In this document: one piece after another, positions 45,575 to 53,981 of the stretch
Layout: each line of letters begins with the position of its first letter
How positions within the stretch are numbered: the first letter of the stretch is position 1
NCBI GenBank assembly: GCA_017601145.1
Contig: JAFNIV010000008.1
Coordinates: forward strand, 1 to 53,981
Direction: 5' to 3'
Length of the DNA stretch: 53,981 nucleotides
From: Candidatus Brockarchaeota archaeon
Lineage (GTDB): Archaea; Thermoproteota; EX4484-205; JAAOZO01
Translations under genes and position numbers: made by a program
The notes under the pieces: model-generated
The model's input: only the letters and a program-made list of their open reading frames with translations
Databases searched by the model: none
What the model was told of the DNA's origin: nothing

Positions 45575-45767
45575 TCTTCTTAGACCTATTCAATGGTTTT
45601 TTTGCCCACGAATATTTTCTTATCTTAGCACTTCTTCCAAATCCACAAGCTGCACAGTAACCTTTTCTAACGTTAAAGGCATTCCTTCCGCATCTTGGGC
45701 AAATAGTGTGTGTTTTCTTTTTATTCATTCTTCCAAAAGCAGTAGTACCAGATGTAGTTTTTCCCAT
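45567..45767 (-). CDS. rpl37e: 50S ribosomal protein L37e
   Basis: The 66-residue zinc-finger ribosomal protein begins [20 protein letters not shown] and has [20 protein letters not shown] (four zinc ligands), ending with the basic [15 protein letters not shown] segment. It is full length. It follows LSm by 10 bases, a conserved archaeal pair. Confidence 0.96.
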   Translation of the reverse strand: MGKTTSGTTAFGRMNKKKTHTICPRCGRNAFNVRKGYCAACGFGRSAKIRKYSWAKKPLNRSKKIV

Positions 45768-45777
45768 GGTGCCTCAC

Positions 45778-46002
45778 CTACTCAAAAGGAGAAACCAGAA
45801 TTATGTTGTCACCTCTAACTATTATGAGACCGAGCTTCTTTCCATTTTCTTTGAATACTTCTTCTGCCTCATCGAGTAGTAAGTTCATGTGTGCATCAAA
45901 GCCTAGTAGAGTTCCTCTTATCCCACCACCCTCTTTGAGTCTAAGCATTACTTTCTTACCAAGAGAACGTTCTAGTGCTTGTAGTGCATGGTCAGCAAAC
46001 AT
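45778..46002 (-). CDS. Sm-like RNA-binding protein (LSm)
   Basis: The 74-residue protein has both Sm motifs. Sm1 is KKVMLRLKEGGGIRGTLLGFDAHMNLLLDEA and Sm2 is LIIVRGDNIILVSP. Archaeal LSm proteins form heptameric rings that bind U-rich RNA. It is first in the LSm-L37e-translin operon. Confidence 0.95.
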   Translation of the reverse strand: MFADHALQALERSLGKKVMLRLKEGGGIRGTLLGFDAHMNLLLDEAEEVFKENGKKLGLIIVRGDNIILVSPFE

Positions 46003-46066
46003 TTTATGCTCAGAGTTTTCGACTTTTTAAGGAATATAAATGTTTTGCTTTAATTAATAAGCAACT

Positions 46067-47974
46067 TCAACAAACTCTATGTTTATCGCCTAGTTTTGGC
46101 ACAATAACTCTCCCGGGAACAAATCTATTTAAATAACTTTGCATGCTTTTGAGCTTTGAGGTTTCACCGTGTACTAAGTAAATTATTTCTTGGCCTGTCA
46201 TCATCCTTTTTAGGAACGTTAGAAGTTGAGCTCTATCAGAATGCCCACTCAGACCATCTATTCTATAGATTTTGCTATTCACACTAACTAAAGTTGGTCT
46301 TCCATTTTCATCCATCATTTGAACTTCCTTAAGACCAGATAAGACTCTTTGACCCAAAGTTCCTTCTATTTGGTAGTTAACAAAAACAACAGAAGAGTTA
46401 GGATCAGGAGCTACTCGTCTGAAGTATTCTAGAACTGGCCCTCCCTCGAGCATTCCCGAAGTAGAGAGGATTATAGATTTCCCTTGAGAGAGGATCTCCT
46501 CCCTACTTTCTTGGTTTTTTACTGGAACTAAGTAGCGGGAATCAAAAGGATTTTCATCTTCTTCTATCATTAGAGAACTTAGTTCAGATGAAAGATACCT
46601 AGGAAATGCTGAATGTATCTTTGTAACCTCCATTATCATTCCATCGATAAAAATAGGCACTTCTTCTACTAACTTATTTTCGATTGCTTTTAGCAAAATT
46701 AAAATTACTTCTTGAGCACGCCCAACCGCTAAAGTTGGAATAAGGACCTTTCCTCCATTTTTCATTGTTTCATTTACTATTTTTATTAATGCATTTTCTA
46801 CCTCACTCCTTGGAGGCATTAAGTCATTTTCTCCTCCATAAGTACATTCCATTATAAGAGCATCAAGTTTTTGTTTCTTATAAACTGCTGAATTCAAAAG
46901 TAAACTTTTACCTAACTTAAAGTCGCTTGTGTATAGTATGTTACCTTCATTTTCTCCTATGTTTATATGAACCATCGCAGAACCAAGAATATGACCAGAG
47001 TTATGAAGTGTAACTCTAACATTTGGTGCAATATCTGTTGTTTGCCCATACTTTAGAATTATAGTTTGTTCAACTATTTCCTTTATATCTCTTAGCTCAA
47101 AGAAAGGTGACTTTCCAGATTTTAAGTCTACGTTGTATAGGTCCTCTAGAAGTATGACACTTAAATAAAGGGTTGGTTCTGTCATGTATATTGGTCCCTT
47201 GTAACCATACTTTATTAGGAAAGGTAAGGCACCAACATGATCAAGATGGGCATGAGTTATTACAACAGCTTCTATCTCGTTAACGTCTTTTATTTCATAA
47301 TCAAACCTTGGGAAGAACGCATTTCTAAGAGAGCTTCCAGGATTTACGCCGGCATCTATAAGTATCTTACTTTCCTCTGTTGAAAGTAACAAAGAAGAAC
47401 GGCCTACTTGTTCTGCTCCTCCTAAGAAGGAGATAAAAGAGGTATTTAAGTTAATTATACGCGGCCTAAAAATTCTATCACCAGTTTTCATTAAGAAACT
47501 TGCTCTATTTTCAGAAGGTAAAGTTAGAACATTCAGTACCTGTAAGAATGACTTTGTATCAGGAACTGTTTTCTTTTCTACAACCAACTTCCATCCAGTA
47601 CTTTTAATTACTTCAAGAGCAACTTGTTCGTAGTTAGCTTGTATGAAGTGAATTTTTTTAGCAATAACTATAGCTTCACCAGAATTATAGTCGAATATTA
47701 TTCTTTCTAATTCAGCCTCTTTAGGTATTATTTCTAATATCTTTTCTCTAGCTACATCTTCTTCCTTTCTTAAAGAAGGATCTAATCTAATAGTGACTCT
47801 TCTTTTTATTGTTTTTGCTAACTCTGCCGCGTACTTTGTGTTCTTTATAACTAGCTCAGGATTATCTGTGAAGACTACTATTGTTGGACCTTCTATCTTT
47901 ATTTTAACTTGACCAAATTCAGACCATATCTTCTCAACAACTTCTTTTCTTATTTGGTCGAGTGAAGAAGTCAA
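46067..47974 (-). CDS. aCPSF1-type beta-CASP ribonuclease with KH domains
   Basis: The 635-residue protein has two N-terminal KH-type domains (about 1-145), then a metallo-beta-lactamase fold. Its metal-binding motif is VITHAHLDHVGALP (about 238-251), with MECTYGGENDLMP, and the beta-CASP domain has VLIPTLAVGRAQEV. The last motifs are GLSGHSDRAQLL and YLVHGE. aCPSF1 cuts 3' ends of transcripts and ends transcription in archaea. Its start overlaps the psmB stop by four bases. Confidence 0.96.
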   Translation of the reverse strand: MTSSLDQIRKEVVEKIWSEFGQVKIKIEGPTIVVFTDNPELVIKNTKYAAELAKTIKRRVTIRLDPSLRKEEDVAREKILEIIPKEAELERIIFDYNSGEAIVIAKKIHFIQANYEQVALEVIKSTGWKLVVEKKTVPDTKSFLQVLNVLTLPSENRASFLMKTGDRIFRPRIINLNTSFISFLGGAEQVGRSSLLLSTEESKILIDAGVNPGSSLRNAFFPRFDYEIKDVNEIEAVVITHAHLDHVGALPFLIKYGYKGPIYMTEPTLYLSVILLEDLYNVDLKSGKSPFFELRDIKEIVEQTIILKYGQTTDIAPNVRVTLHNSGHILGSAMVHINIGENEGNILYTSDFKLGKSLLLNSAVYKKQKLDALIMECTYGGENDLMPPRSEVENALIKIVNETMKNGGKVLIPTLAVGRAQEVILILLKAIENKLVEEVPIFIDGMIMEVTKIHSAFPRYLSSELSSLMIEEDENPFDSRYLVPVKNQESREEILSQGKSIILSTSGMLEGGPVLEYFRRVAPDPNSSVVFVNYQIEGTLGQRVLSGLKEVQMMDENGRPTLVSVNSKIYRIDGLSGHSDRAQLLTFLKRMMTGQEIIYLVHGETSKLKSMQSYLNRFVPGRVIVPKLGDKHRVC

Positions 47975-48654
47975 CTTACACGCTTTACCGCCTTTAGAAT
48001 TTCATTCTTCTCGTTTTCTTTTAGTTCACGATAACCTTTTTCATCTATTATAGCAACGTCAAAGTCATTTCCAGTTGCTGTATCTCTGCTCATAGCTGTT
48101 AGCACAGCTTCAACTGCAACCTCAACAGCCTCTTTTTCTTCAACTTTCTCTTTCTTTAGGTTTGACTCTAGCACACCGAGAGCAACTGGAGAACCAGATC
48201 CTGTAGAAACAAAGTTTTCTTGAGTTATTCCACCAAAAGGATCTATTTGAAAGAGACTTGGACCAAACATATCATAACCGCCTATTATGGCCTGAATTGC
48301 GGGGGGCGACCTCCACAGTGCAATTGAAGCAACGTTAGCTAACGCCTTTATCGTTATTTCATAACCTCGCTCTAATTGGAATGTTTTTGCTTCTATCCGC
48401 AATATGTCGACTAAGTTTTGAGCAAATGCTACACTTCCTGCTATAGTAATAGCAGAGTGATCACTAATCTGAAGAACTTTCTTTCCTTTTTTGTGAGCTA
48501 CAAAAGTACTTCCTGCTATAACTCTAGTATCCGTTGAGAAAACAACACCTCTATCGTAGACAAGCCCTACTGTTGTAGTCCCCCATTTTTCAGCGTTTTG
48601 CATCCCTTTAAGAATCGAATTGTCTGAAATTGAATTATATTTTTTCAAATACAA
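47971..48654 (-). CDS. psmB: Proteasome subunit beta
   Basis: The catalytic beta subunit of the 20S proteasome. Autocleavage after Gly exposes Thr1 in WGTTTVGLVYDRGVVFSTDTR. Further hallmarks are KKVLQISDHSAITIAG (Lys33 region) and the GSGSPVALGVLE loop. TTG 48654 is chosen because AGGTG lies 7 bases before it, which leaves a 25-residue propeptide. ATG 48603 (8-residue propeptide) is the alternative. It is divergent from egsA. Confidence 0.93.
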   Translation of the reverse strand: MYLKKYNSISDNSILKGMQNAEKWGTTTVGLVYDRGVVFSTDTRVIAGSTFVAHKKGKKVLQISDHSAITIAGSVAFAQNLVDILRIEAKTFQLERGYEITIKALANVASIALWRSPPAIQAIIGGYDMFGPSLFQIDPFGGITQENFVSTGSGSPVALGVLESNLKKEKVEEKEAVEVAVEAVLTAMSRDTATGNDFDVAIIDEKGYRELKENEKNEILKAVKRVS

Positions 48655-48735
48655 CTTCCAACACCTAACTTGTACTCTTAGGATGAGAGTTGAAACAAAT
48701 AAATTTTTCTTTTTACTTTTCTTAGCGTACAGAGA

Positions 48736-49809
48736 ATGAGAACAGAAAGTGCAAAGATAAGACACAAAATAGAGCTTCCAAAGCTAGTTCTAGCTGGAGA
48801 GGAGATAATTTCAAGCGTTGGGGAAGAACTTAAAAAGATAGAAGTGAGGAAAGTACTAATAATAACGAGCAAAACACCTTACTCTTTGTTTAAAGATAAA
48901 CTGGTTTCTTCTTTAAATTCTGAAAGTATAAAATTTAGATTTCTGGTTGATACTTTTAAGACACATAAGGAAACAATCGAGAATTTCTTTTCAAATGAGT
49001 TTTTAAAAGAAGCTGATACTGTTGCAGGTTTTGGAGGGGGTAAAGTTATAGACGTATCGAAGTTAATTGCTGAACAAAAATCAAAAAACTTCATTTCTAT
49101 TCCTACTGTTCCTTCTCACGACGGAATAGCAAGTCCACTAGTTTCCCTTCCCGCTGAAGATAGGTGGTATTCTAGATTTTCAAAGACACCGTTAGCAGTT
49201 TTTGCAGATATAGAAATCCTTTCCAAAGCACCACAAGTTTACGTTTCAAGTGGCTTCGGAGACATAATAGGAAAACTTACAGCCATAAAGGATTGGAGGC
49301 TTGCACACCTTTTAACGGGAGAGTATTATGGGGAGTACGCCGCTCAGCAAGCAAAGAGTTGTGCTGATAGTATAATAAAGAAGTCCGAAGAAATCGGTAC
49401 AAAGTCAAAAGAAGGAGTTCGAGCTTTAGTAGAAGCCTTAATCTCATGTGGTATAGTAATAAGTATAGCAGGATCAAGTAGACCATGCAGTGGTTCTGAA
49501 CATCTTTTTGCTCATGCTCTTGATTATGTTGCTAATTTTCCATCAACGCATGGACTAGAGGTTGGAATTGGAACTATAATGATGTCCTACCTGCACGACA
49601 TGGATTGGATGGAAATTAAAGAAAATTTAGAAAAGGCAAAAGCAGCAACAACAGCTAAAGAAATCGGTGTTGGCGAAGAACAAGTAGTAAAAGCGCTTTC
49701 GCTAGCTGCAAAAATTAGACCAGAACGCTATACTATACTAGGAGAGAAAGGTTTAACAATAGAAGCTGCGACCAACTTGGCTAAAGTAACCAAAGTGATA
49801 AAATCTTGA
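48736..49809 (+). CDS. egsA: sn-Glycerol-1-phosphate dehydrogenase
   Basis: This makes the archaeal lipid backbone. The 357-residue protein has VAGFGGGKVIDVSKL (NAD site), SIPTVPSHDGIASPLVSL, and zinc ligands in SSGFGDIIGK, GSEHLFAHAL and HGLEVGIG. It is complete. The 5' end lies within the upstream region of psmB on the other strand, so the two share a promoter. UPF0179 follows with a 4-base overlap. Confidence 0.96.
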   Translation: MRTESAKIRHKIELPKLVLAGEEIISSVGEELKKIEVRKVLIITSKTPYSLFKDKLVSSLNSESIKFRFLVDTFKTHKETIENFFSNEFLKEADTVAGFGGGKVIDVSKLIAEQKSKNFISIPTVPSHDGIASPLVSLPAEDRWYSRFSKTPLAVFADIEILSKAPQVYVSSGFGDIIGKLTAIKDWRLAHLLTGEYYGEYAAQQAKSCADSIIKKSEEIGTKSKEGVRALVEALISCGIVISIAGSSRPCSGSEHLFAHALDYVANFPSTHGLEVGIGTIMMSYLHDMDWMEIKENLEKAKAATTAKEIGVGEEQVVKALSLAAKIRPERYTILGEKGLTIEAATNLAKVTKVIKS

Positions 49810-50258
49810 ATGAAGAAGAGCTATTTACGCTACTCGATTCAGAAGCAGTAAAGATAGGAGAAACCTGGATTTACCTAGGAGAAGCAGAAGAGTGTAGAAG
49901 ATGTAGTTTTAGACAGGTTTGCCACAGGTCATTAGTACCTGCTCAAAGATTTGTTGTTGTAGAGCAAAGGGACTTGAAGTACCATTGCGAACTAAGAGAG
50001 AAAGAAGTTAAACTTTTTAAAATAAAGAGACCAAACATAAAGATAGCAATTGAAAGTAGACTGGCTAAGGTAGGAGCAATTATAGAAGTTAGTTTAAACG
50101 TATGTAACCTATCCAGTTGCCCATATGAAGACATCTGCATGCCTCTAGAACTGGCACCAAAACCACAAAAACTAAAAATTCTTGAAATTGTAAAGAAATT
50201 CCCTTGCCCTCAGGACCCAGAAAAAGTTCTTGCGCTTATTGAGGCTCAGCTTGTTTAG
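49806..50258 (+). CDS. UPF0179 cysteine-rich protein
   Basis: The 150-residue archaeal family protein has two pairs of cysteines near residue 29-39 (ECRRCSFRQVC), and further ones in LNVCNLSSCPYEDICMP and PCPQDP. This looks like a metal or Fe-S site. The function is unknown. The TTG start overlaps the egsA stop (TTGA), so they are co-transcribed. The 3' end overlaps the FKBP gene by 23 bases. Confidence 0.85.
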   Translation: MNEEELFTLLDSEAVKIGETWIYLGEAEECRRCSFRQVCHRSLVPAQRFVVVEQRDLKYHCELREKEVKLFKIKRPNIKIAIESRLAKVGAIIEVSLNVCNLSSCPYEDICMPLELAPKPQKLKILEIVKKFPCPQDPEKVLALIEAQLV

Positions 50259-50988
50259 TCTCTTCGGTTTTTTCTTCTTTCTTTTCTTCTTTTGGCTTTT
50301 CCTTTTCATATACTTCCACAAACGTCACCTTTTCTACTTTAGGAATATACTTTGTTATAGAAGAGAAAAGAGCTCTCTTTATCAGCTGCAGACCCTCTAC
50401 GTAAAATGTTTCTGGAGGGACCTTGATTTTGACTTCGCCATCCTCTAAGTTTACTTCAAATTTATTCTCATCTATTCTGGGGAACCACCTTCTAAGAAGA
50501 GAAACTACTTTTTCTTTGTCATCCTCTACTTTTTTTAAAATTTTAAACTTGTAAATTAAAGTTTTTCCAGCTAATGGAGGGTTGAAGTCTATCGTCACCC
50601 TTCCAGAAGTTATCGCGCGCACAATGCCAACTTTTCCATCAACCTCAACACTAGATCCAACATTTATTTTATCAACGTCAACATTCCTTTCAGCAAGTCT
50701 CTTAATCGAAAATACTTTAACCTTAGTTAGATCTCTTTTCCCATAACCATCTTCTGGAGGTACTTCAACTTCTTTTTCTTGTCCAACTTCGTTTTCTCTT
50801 AAAGCTTTTTCGAACCCCTTTGTTACCTCATTAGAACCAAGGATTACTAGTTCAGGCTTGTAGACTTCATGCTCATTATAAATTCCAGCTTTTTTTGCCT
50901 CTTCCTCAGAAGTTGCGTAGACTGTTTCTCCAGTATCTTTTACCTTTATCATGTAATCAACTAAAAGGAACGTTCCTTCTTCGTTCAT
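50236..50988 (-). CDS. FKBP-type peptidyl-prolyl isomerase (SlyD-like, long archaeal form)
   Basis: The 250-residue protein has the FKBP core interrupted by an insert-in-flap domain: VTKGFEKALRENEVGQEKEV, PPEDGYGKRD, and VDFNPPLAGKTLIYKFKI-like TIDFNPPLAGKTL. The archaeal C-terminal domain follows (about 155-230), then a Lys/Glu tail (KEEKKEEKTEETK). It assists folding in the cytoplasm. A single gene. Confidence 0.92.
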   Translation of the reverse strand: MNEEGTFLLVDYMIKVKDTGETVYATSEEEAKKAGIYNEHEVYKPELVILGSNEVTKGFEKALRENEVGQEKEVEVPPEDGYGKRDLTKVKVFSIKRLAERNVDVDKINVGSSVEVDGKVGIVRAITSGRVTIDFNPPLAGKTLIYKFKILKKVEDDKEKVVSLLRRWFPRIDENKFEVNLEDGEVKIKVPPETFYVEGLQLIKRALFSSITKYIPKVEKVTFVEVYEKEKPKEEKKEEKTEETKQAEPQ

Positions 50989-51056
50989 GCTGCTTTTTGC
51001 TATTTTTTCTGGTATTTAAAAGTTTGAATTTTGACAAGAGCCTTTTCTTTTATAAA

Positions 51057-51593
51057 TTAATGGTCTTTCTGCATGAAACCATCACTAGAATTTAAAGCCC
51101 TTATTCTTGCATCTCCTCCAATAGAAACTATAAAGTCGTAAACACTTTTTGGCACTAACTCAGACCAGTCCTCTCCGTTTATTATTCTTTTCCTAATTTC
51201 TGTCCCGGAGTAGATTTCTCTGTTTAAGAAGGGTACTGGTTTTACGACGTAACCTTCCTCCTGAAACAAAACTCTCGTTAGAGCATCGTTAGTGTAAACT
51301 ACATGAAAACGAGGAACGCTTTTTTCTACCATAGTTACCCAAGAAGGATGAAAAGAAGTATCAGGAACGCTTGAAATTAGGTACTTTTTCCTATCTATTC
51401 CTTCGTTATCAAGTGCAAGAAGTATCATTTGAATTCTTTCTCCAAGAGTAAATGGATTTCTTATTTCATGACTACTTAAAGAACTTCCTACTAAGATTAT
51501 GAGTTTTTCCTCTTCTTCAAGTATTCTTTTTACAGCATAAAGGTGTCCTTTATGAAAAGGTTGAAATCTTCCGACGTAAAGTGCCCAAGACAT
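51057..51593 (-). CDS. nadM: Nicotinamide-nucleotide adenylyltransferase (archaeal NMNAT)
   Basis: The 178-residue protein makes NAD from NMN and ATP. It has the nucleotidyltransferase motif GRFQPFHKGHL (8-18) and the second motif YSGTEIRKRI (about 140-149). The length is typical. A single gene, with its 3' end 68 bases from the FKBP start. Confidence 0.95.
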   Translation of the reverse strand: MSWALYVGRFQPFHKGHLYAVKRILEEEEKLIILVGSSLSSHEIRNPFTLGERIQMILLALDNEGIDRKKYLISSVPDTSFHPSWVTMVEKSVPRFHVVYTNDALTRVLFQEEGYVVKPVPFLNREIYSGTEIRKRIINGEDWSELVPKSVYDFIVSIGGDARIRALNSSDGFMQKDH

Positions 51594-51675
51594 TATCTTT
51601 CATCCTCTCTGTATTTAACTTACACTTAAAAAAATTCTTTTAACCCATAAAACCTTAAAGTAAGGAAGTAAGAGA

Positions 51676-51906
51676 TAATTGTTGTTGATGGGTCCTATGG
51701 AGAAGGAGGAGCAAATTCTTAGAATCACGTTAACACTTTCGACAACACCTAAAAACGCCAGTGAGAATAGAAAAAAAAGGTCCAAAAGAGAGAATCCAGG
51801 AATAAGGCCTTAACATTTAGCAGCAATACAAGCAATTTCTGCTATTGTAAACACAAAGGTTTCTGGAGGTAATATTGGCTTGTCTACGACAACTTATAAG
51901 AACTAG
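51676..51906 (+). pseudogene. Decayed RtcA-like (RNA 3'-phosphate cyclase) copy
   Basis: Across three frames the sequence reads VVDGSYGEGGAQILRITLTL, then NPGIRP, HLAAIQAISAIVNTKVSGGN and IGLSTTTY. Single-base losses (for example near 51711 and 51809) and stop codons break it, and nothing further downstream matches. This copy keeps the canonical DGSxGEGGxQILR motif, which the intact gene at 52718 does not. BHB introns do not explain the lesions. Confidence 0.7.
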
Positions 51907-52251
51907 ACAAGACCCCAGAGCTTAAAGAAATTTGGCTTTGGCTATAGCTACAAGCAGAATGTTCTAAATCCTATTAAGAAGACGTTTTGTTTTACTAACA
52001 AAACTTCAGAATGTAAAATATATTATTGAGTAGTTTGAAAAATATTTAAACTTCTCCAGAAATTTGTGGCTGTATGAGCTTTTTATCGACTCATGAATAA
52101 AAATCCTAAGAAAATCAAATTTAAGTGGGCGATTTCCTAAAAATAAGCCTGATTTTGATAAAAGCTTATCTCAAAAATTGATACAGAAGAATCAAGTGAA
52201 ACTAGTATTACGAATTTGCGGCCACATGGAAGAACTCTAAAGGAAATTGTA

Positions 52252-52627
52252 ATGAGATTATTAGAAAGTGTAAGAAATTATGTTACTACAAATAGAAAGT
52301 CTGCAGGTTATTTCCTTTCTGGTGTATTAGCTGGGGATAGCTTTATAGTAACTACAAAATAAAGCAGCTTAAATTATACCAGAATTTTCTTCAACCCAAA
52401 CAAAGTATGAGAAAGAAACAAAAACGAATTAGAGCTTATATTTCATGCTTAAAACACTTGGTATCCCAAAAAATGACATAAAGATTTATATAAATGAACA
52501 TAGGAAAACAAAGAAATTTATCAAAGTAGTTAGTAAGCATGGAATTGAAATTAAAGCTTATAAAAGAGTATCAAGGGATTTGGCGGTGAAATATGTATCT
52601 TCAAATTCAGAAATTTTCAAAGGTTAG
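52252..52627 (+). pseudogene. LAGLIDADG-like homing endonuclease relic
   Basis: A short frame (52252-52362) has SAGYFLSGVLAGDSFIVTT, which resembles a LAGLIDADG helix (FLxGxLDGDGxI) with both acidic residues partly lost. A second frame (52445-52627, 60 codons: MLKTLGIPKNDIKIYINEHR and on) continues after ELELIFH in a shifted frame, as in LAGLIDADG proteins (LELI..LLKxLGI). It lies between a dead and a live RtcA gene. The original host gene or intron is unknown. Confidence 0.45.
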
Positions 52628-52717
52628 CTTCGTTCAATCCGTTCTTTCCGAACAAACTGAACGTAGAAAAATTTATTTCGCTTTCAATAAGATTGACAAA
52701 AATAGAGTAAGATTTCT

Positions 52718-53761
52718 ATGATCGTCATTGATGGGAAGGAAGCTGGAGGGCAAATATTAAGAACCTCACTCGGATTATCTGCTATTACAGGAGAACCAAT
52801 TAAAGTTATAAACATCCGTAGCAGTAGGAAAGGAGGTATAGGATTAAAAACTCAACATTTAGAAGGAGTATTAGCAGTTGCACAACTATGTAACGCTGAA
52901 GTTAAAGGTGTGGCATTAGGTTCTACAGAAATAGAATTTATCCCTAAAAAACTTGAAAATAAAGAATTGAACATCAGAATTTCTACAGCAGGTTCAATTG
53001 GCCTTCTTTATCAGAGTTTACAGATCCCTTCGGCTTTTACTAGTGACATGGTTAGAATACATGTTATTGGTGGTTCTGTTGCATCTTTATGGAGTCCCAC
53101 TATAGAGTATGTTCAGAATGTGTTTTTACCGATAGTTAGAAAAATGGGATACAATGCTGAAATTAAGGTAATTAAACATGGGTTTTATCCGAAAGGAGGT
53201 GCAGAAGTAGAAATAGTAGTGCATCCCATTAAAAGATTAAATTCAATTGAATTGACAAATCCTGGAAAAGTTAAAAAGATAAATATTATATCTATTGCGG
53301 GCTCTTTGCCTGGGCATGTAGCGATTAGACAAGCAGAATCTGCAAAGAAATATTTAGAAGAAAGAAACTTCAAAGATATAGAGATAAAATCTGAAACTGT
53401 TGAAACTTATTCACCAGGCACTTCAATTACACTTTGGGCTGAGACTGAGAATTCTGTTCTAGGCTCAGACAATTTGGGTAAAAAAGGGATAAGGGCTGAA
53501 GACATAGGAAGAGAAGCAGCTCAAGCCTTGATAAAATCAATCGAATCTAATGCTGCTTTGGACAAATTCATGGCAGATCAAGTAATTCCTTTCTTAGCTT
53601 TGGCTCATGGAGAATCTGAAATAAAAGTTGAAGAGATTACTGAACATGTTAGAACAAACATAAAGGTTACTGAGCTTATGCTTGGAGTTAAGTTTAATGT
53701 TGATGAAAAAAGCAGAATAATAAAAGTTAAGGGAATCGGATTCACAAACCCTGAGTTTTGA
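52718..53761 (+). CDS. rtcA: RNA 3'-terminal phosphate cyclase (RtcA family)
   Basis: The 347-residue protein has the RtcA fold with QILRTSLGLSAITGEPI, GGIGLKTQHLEGVLAVAQLC, GFYPKGGAEVEI and the catalytic histidine in EEITEHVRTNIKV (about His310). The N-terminal DGSxGEGGGQ is shortened to DGKEAGGQ, a real difference from family norm. The enzyme converts RNA 3'-phosphate to 2',3'-cyclic phosphate. RNA-end processing is of interest in an organism that may splice mRNA introns, but a link is not shown. Confidence 0.92.
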   Translation: MIVIDGKEAGGQILRTSLGLSAITGEPIKVINIRSSRKGGIGLKTQHLEGVLAVAQLCNAEVKGVALGSTEIEFIPKKLENKELNIRISTAGSIGLLYQSLQIPSAFTSDMVRIHVIGGSVASLWSPTIEYVQNVFLPIVRKMGYNAEIKVIKHGFYPKGGAEVEIVVHPIKRLNSIELTNPGKVKKINIISIAGSLPGHVAIRQAESAKKYLEERNFKDIEIKSETVETYSPGTSITLWAETENSVLGSDNLGKKGIRAEDIGREAAQALIKSIESNAALDKFMADQVIPFLALAHGESEIKVEEITEHVRTNIKVTELMLGVKFNVDEKSRIIKVKGIGFTNPEF

Positions 53762-53834
53762 AAAAAATAAACCTACTAATTTTTCTTCGAACAACAAAGC
53801 CAACTTTTTTTATCTTTGCAATCCATAGTTGGTT

Positions 53835-53981
53835 GTGAACTACTCCTCGCTATTGCAAGGAGCTTCCTGCTTCCACGGACAGACTCGCTCTCCACTCACC
53901 CACAGCGGAGGCCTCGGCAAGTGAGACCGTTTCGAGGAACCCGTGTGGAAGGTGGGTTACGGAGGTCTTGCCCTCAGCAGG
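53835..53981 (+). mobile_element. Non-autonomous IS200/IS605-like element (copy 2, cut by window end)
   Basis: The first 147 bases of this copy match the left portion of the element at 7345-7621 in the opposite orientation, with only two differences. It begins GTGAACTACTCCTCG with the left-end hairpin CTCCT...AGGAG and CTTCCTGCTTC. The rest lies beyond the window. Confidence 0.7.

Noticed and set aside
51676-51906. Mini-introns as the cause of the broken RtcA copy
   Set aside because: The lesions are single-base losses and spread across the sequence, and the 3' two-thirds is missing.

Overview
The window is AT-rich DNA of a thermophilic-type archaeon, most likely of the TACK/Thermoproteota side. 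Ribosomal protein S30e and a CdvA-like cell-division protein point there. TBP, RpoP, aIF2-gamma, aIF5B, GatD/GatE, Orc1/Cdc6, an archaeal proteasome beta subunit and sn-glycerol-1-phosphate dehydrogenase confirm Archaea. Start codons are often TTG or GTG. Many first genes of operons start about 25-30 bases after a TATA-like box, so they look leaderless. Two genes (S6e and aIF5B) start with TTG after a GGTGAT Shine-Dalgarno sequence.

The main result is a set of three tiny insertions (18, 18 and 15 nt) that break two otherwise intact essential genes. Two are in infB (aIF5B) and one is in purA. Each carries two stop triplets and falls in or beside the nucleotide-binding motif. Each folds into a bulge-helix-bulge (BHB): a 4-bp exon/intron helix, 3-nt bulges and a 3-4 bp mini-hairpin. 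Cutting after the second base of each bulge restores the expected protein in all three cases. The three share one layout: one base, a mini-hairpin, four bases that pair with the upstream exon, then AA or AG. They look like a family of minimal pre-mRNA introns spliced by the tRNA-splicing endonuclease.

Layout. 1-7.7 kb: an information-processing region with S30e, S6e, aIF2-gamma, aIF5B, L24e, S28e, L7Ae and TBP, scattered with IS607 and TnpB relics. 7.7-12.5 kb: Elp3-GatE-GatD. 12.8-16.9 kb: two IS607 relics around a glycoside hydrolase and RpoP. 17-21.9 kb: purB-DUF72 divergent from purA, then CdvA and Dcd. 21.9-34.3 kb: a zinc-ribbon membrane protein, a membrane-anchored regulator, starch/glycogen-type glycosyltransferases, RidA, threonine ammonia-lyase, Orc1/Cdc6, DeoC, Hsp20, a PIG-L deacetylase, a phosphodiesterase and a GIY-YIG protein. 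34.2-38.9 kb: a bacterial-type GAPDH, PGK, a BadF-type sugar kinase and MurQ. 39-41 kb: a hyperacidic 45-residue protein and threonine synthase behind a structured leader. 41.2-44.9 kb: a three-gene locus joining an [FeFe]-hydrogenase-like subunit to [NiFe]-hydrogenase small and large subunits. 44.9-51.6 kb: LSm-L37e-translin, psmB-aCPSF1, egsA-UPF0179, FKBP and NadM. 51.7-53.8 kb: a dead RtcA copy, a LAGLIDADG relic and an intact RtcA.

Mobile DNA is mostly non-autonomous. It comprises three IS607-type relics missing the catalytic core of TnpB, two nearly identical GC-rich IS200/IS605-like elements with no transposase gene (7345-7621 and 53835 to the end), and three solitary hairpins that resemble IS200/IS605 right ends. 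No tRNA, rRNA or CRISPR array was found.
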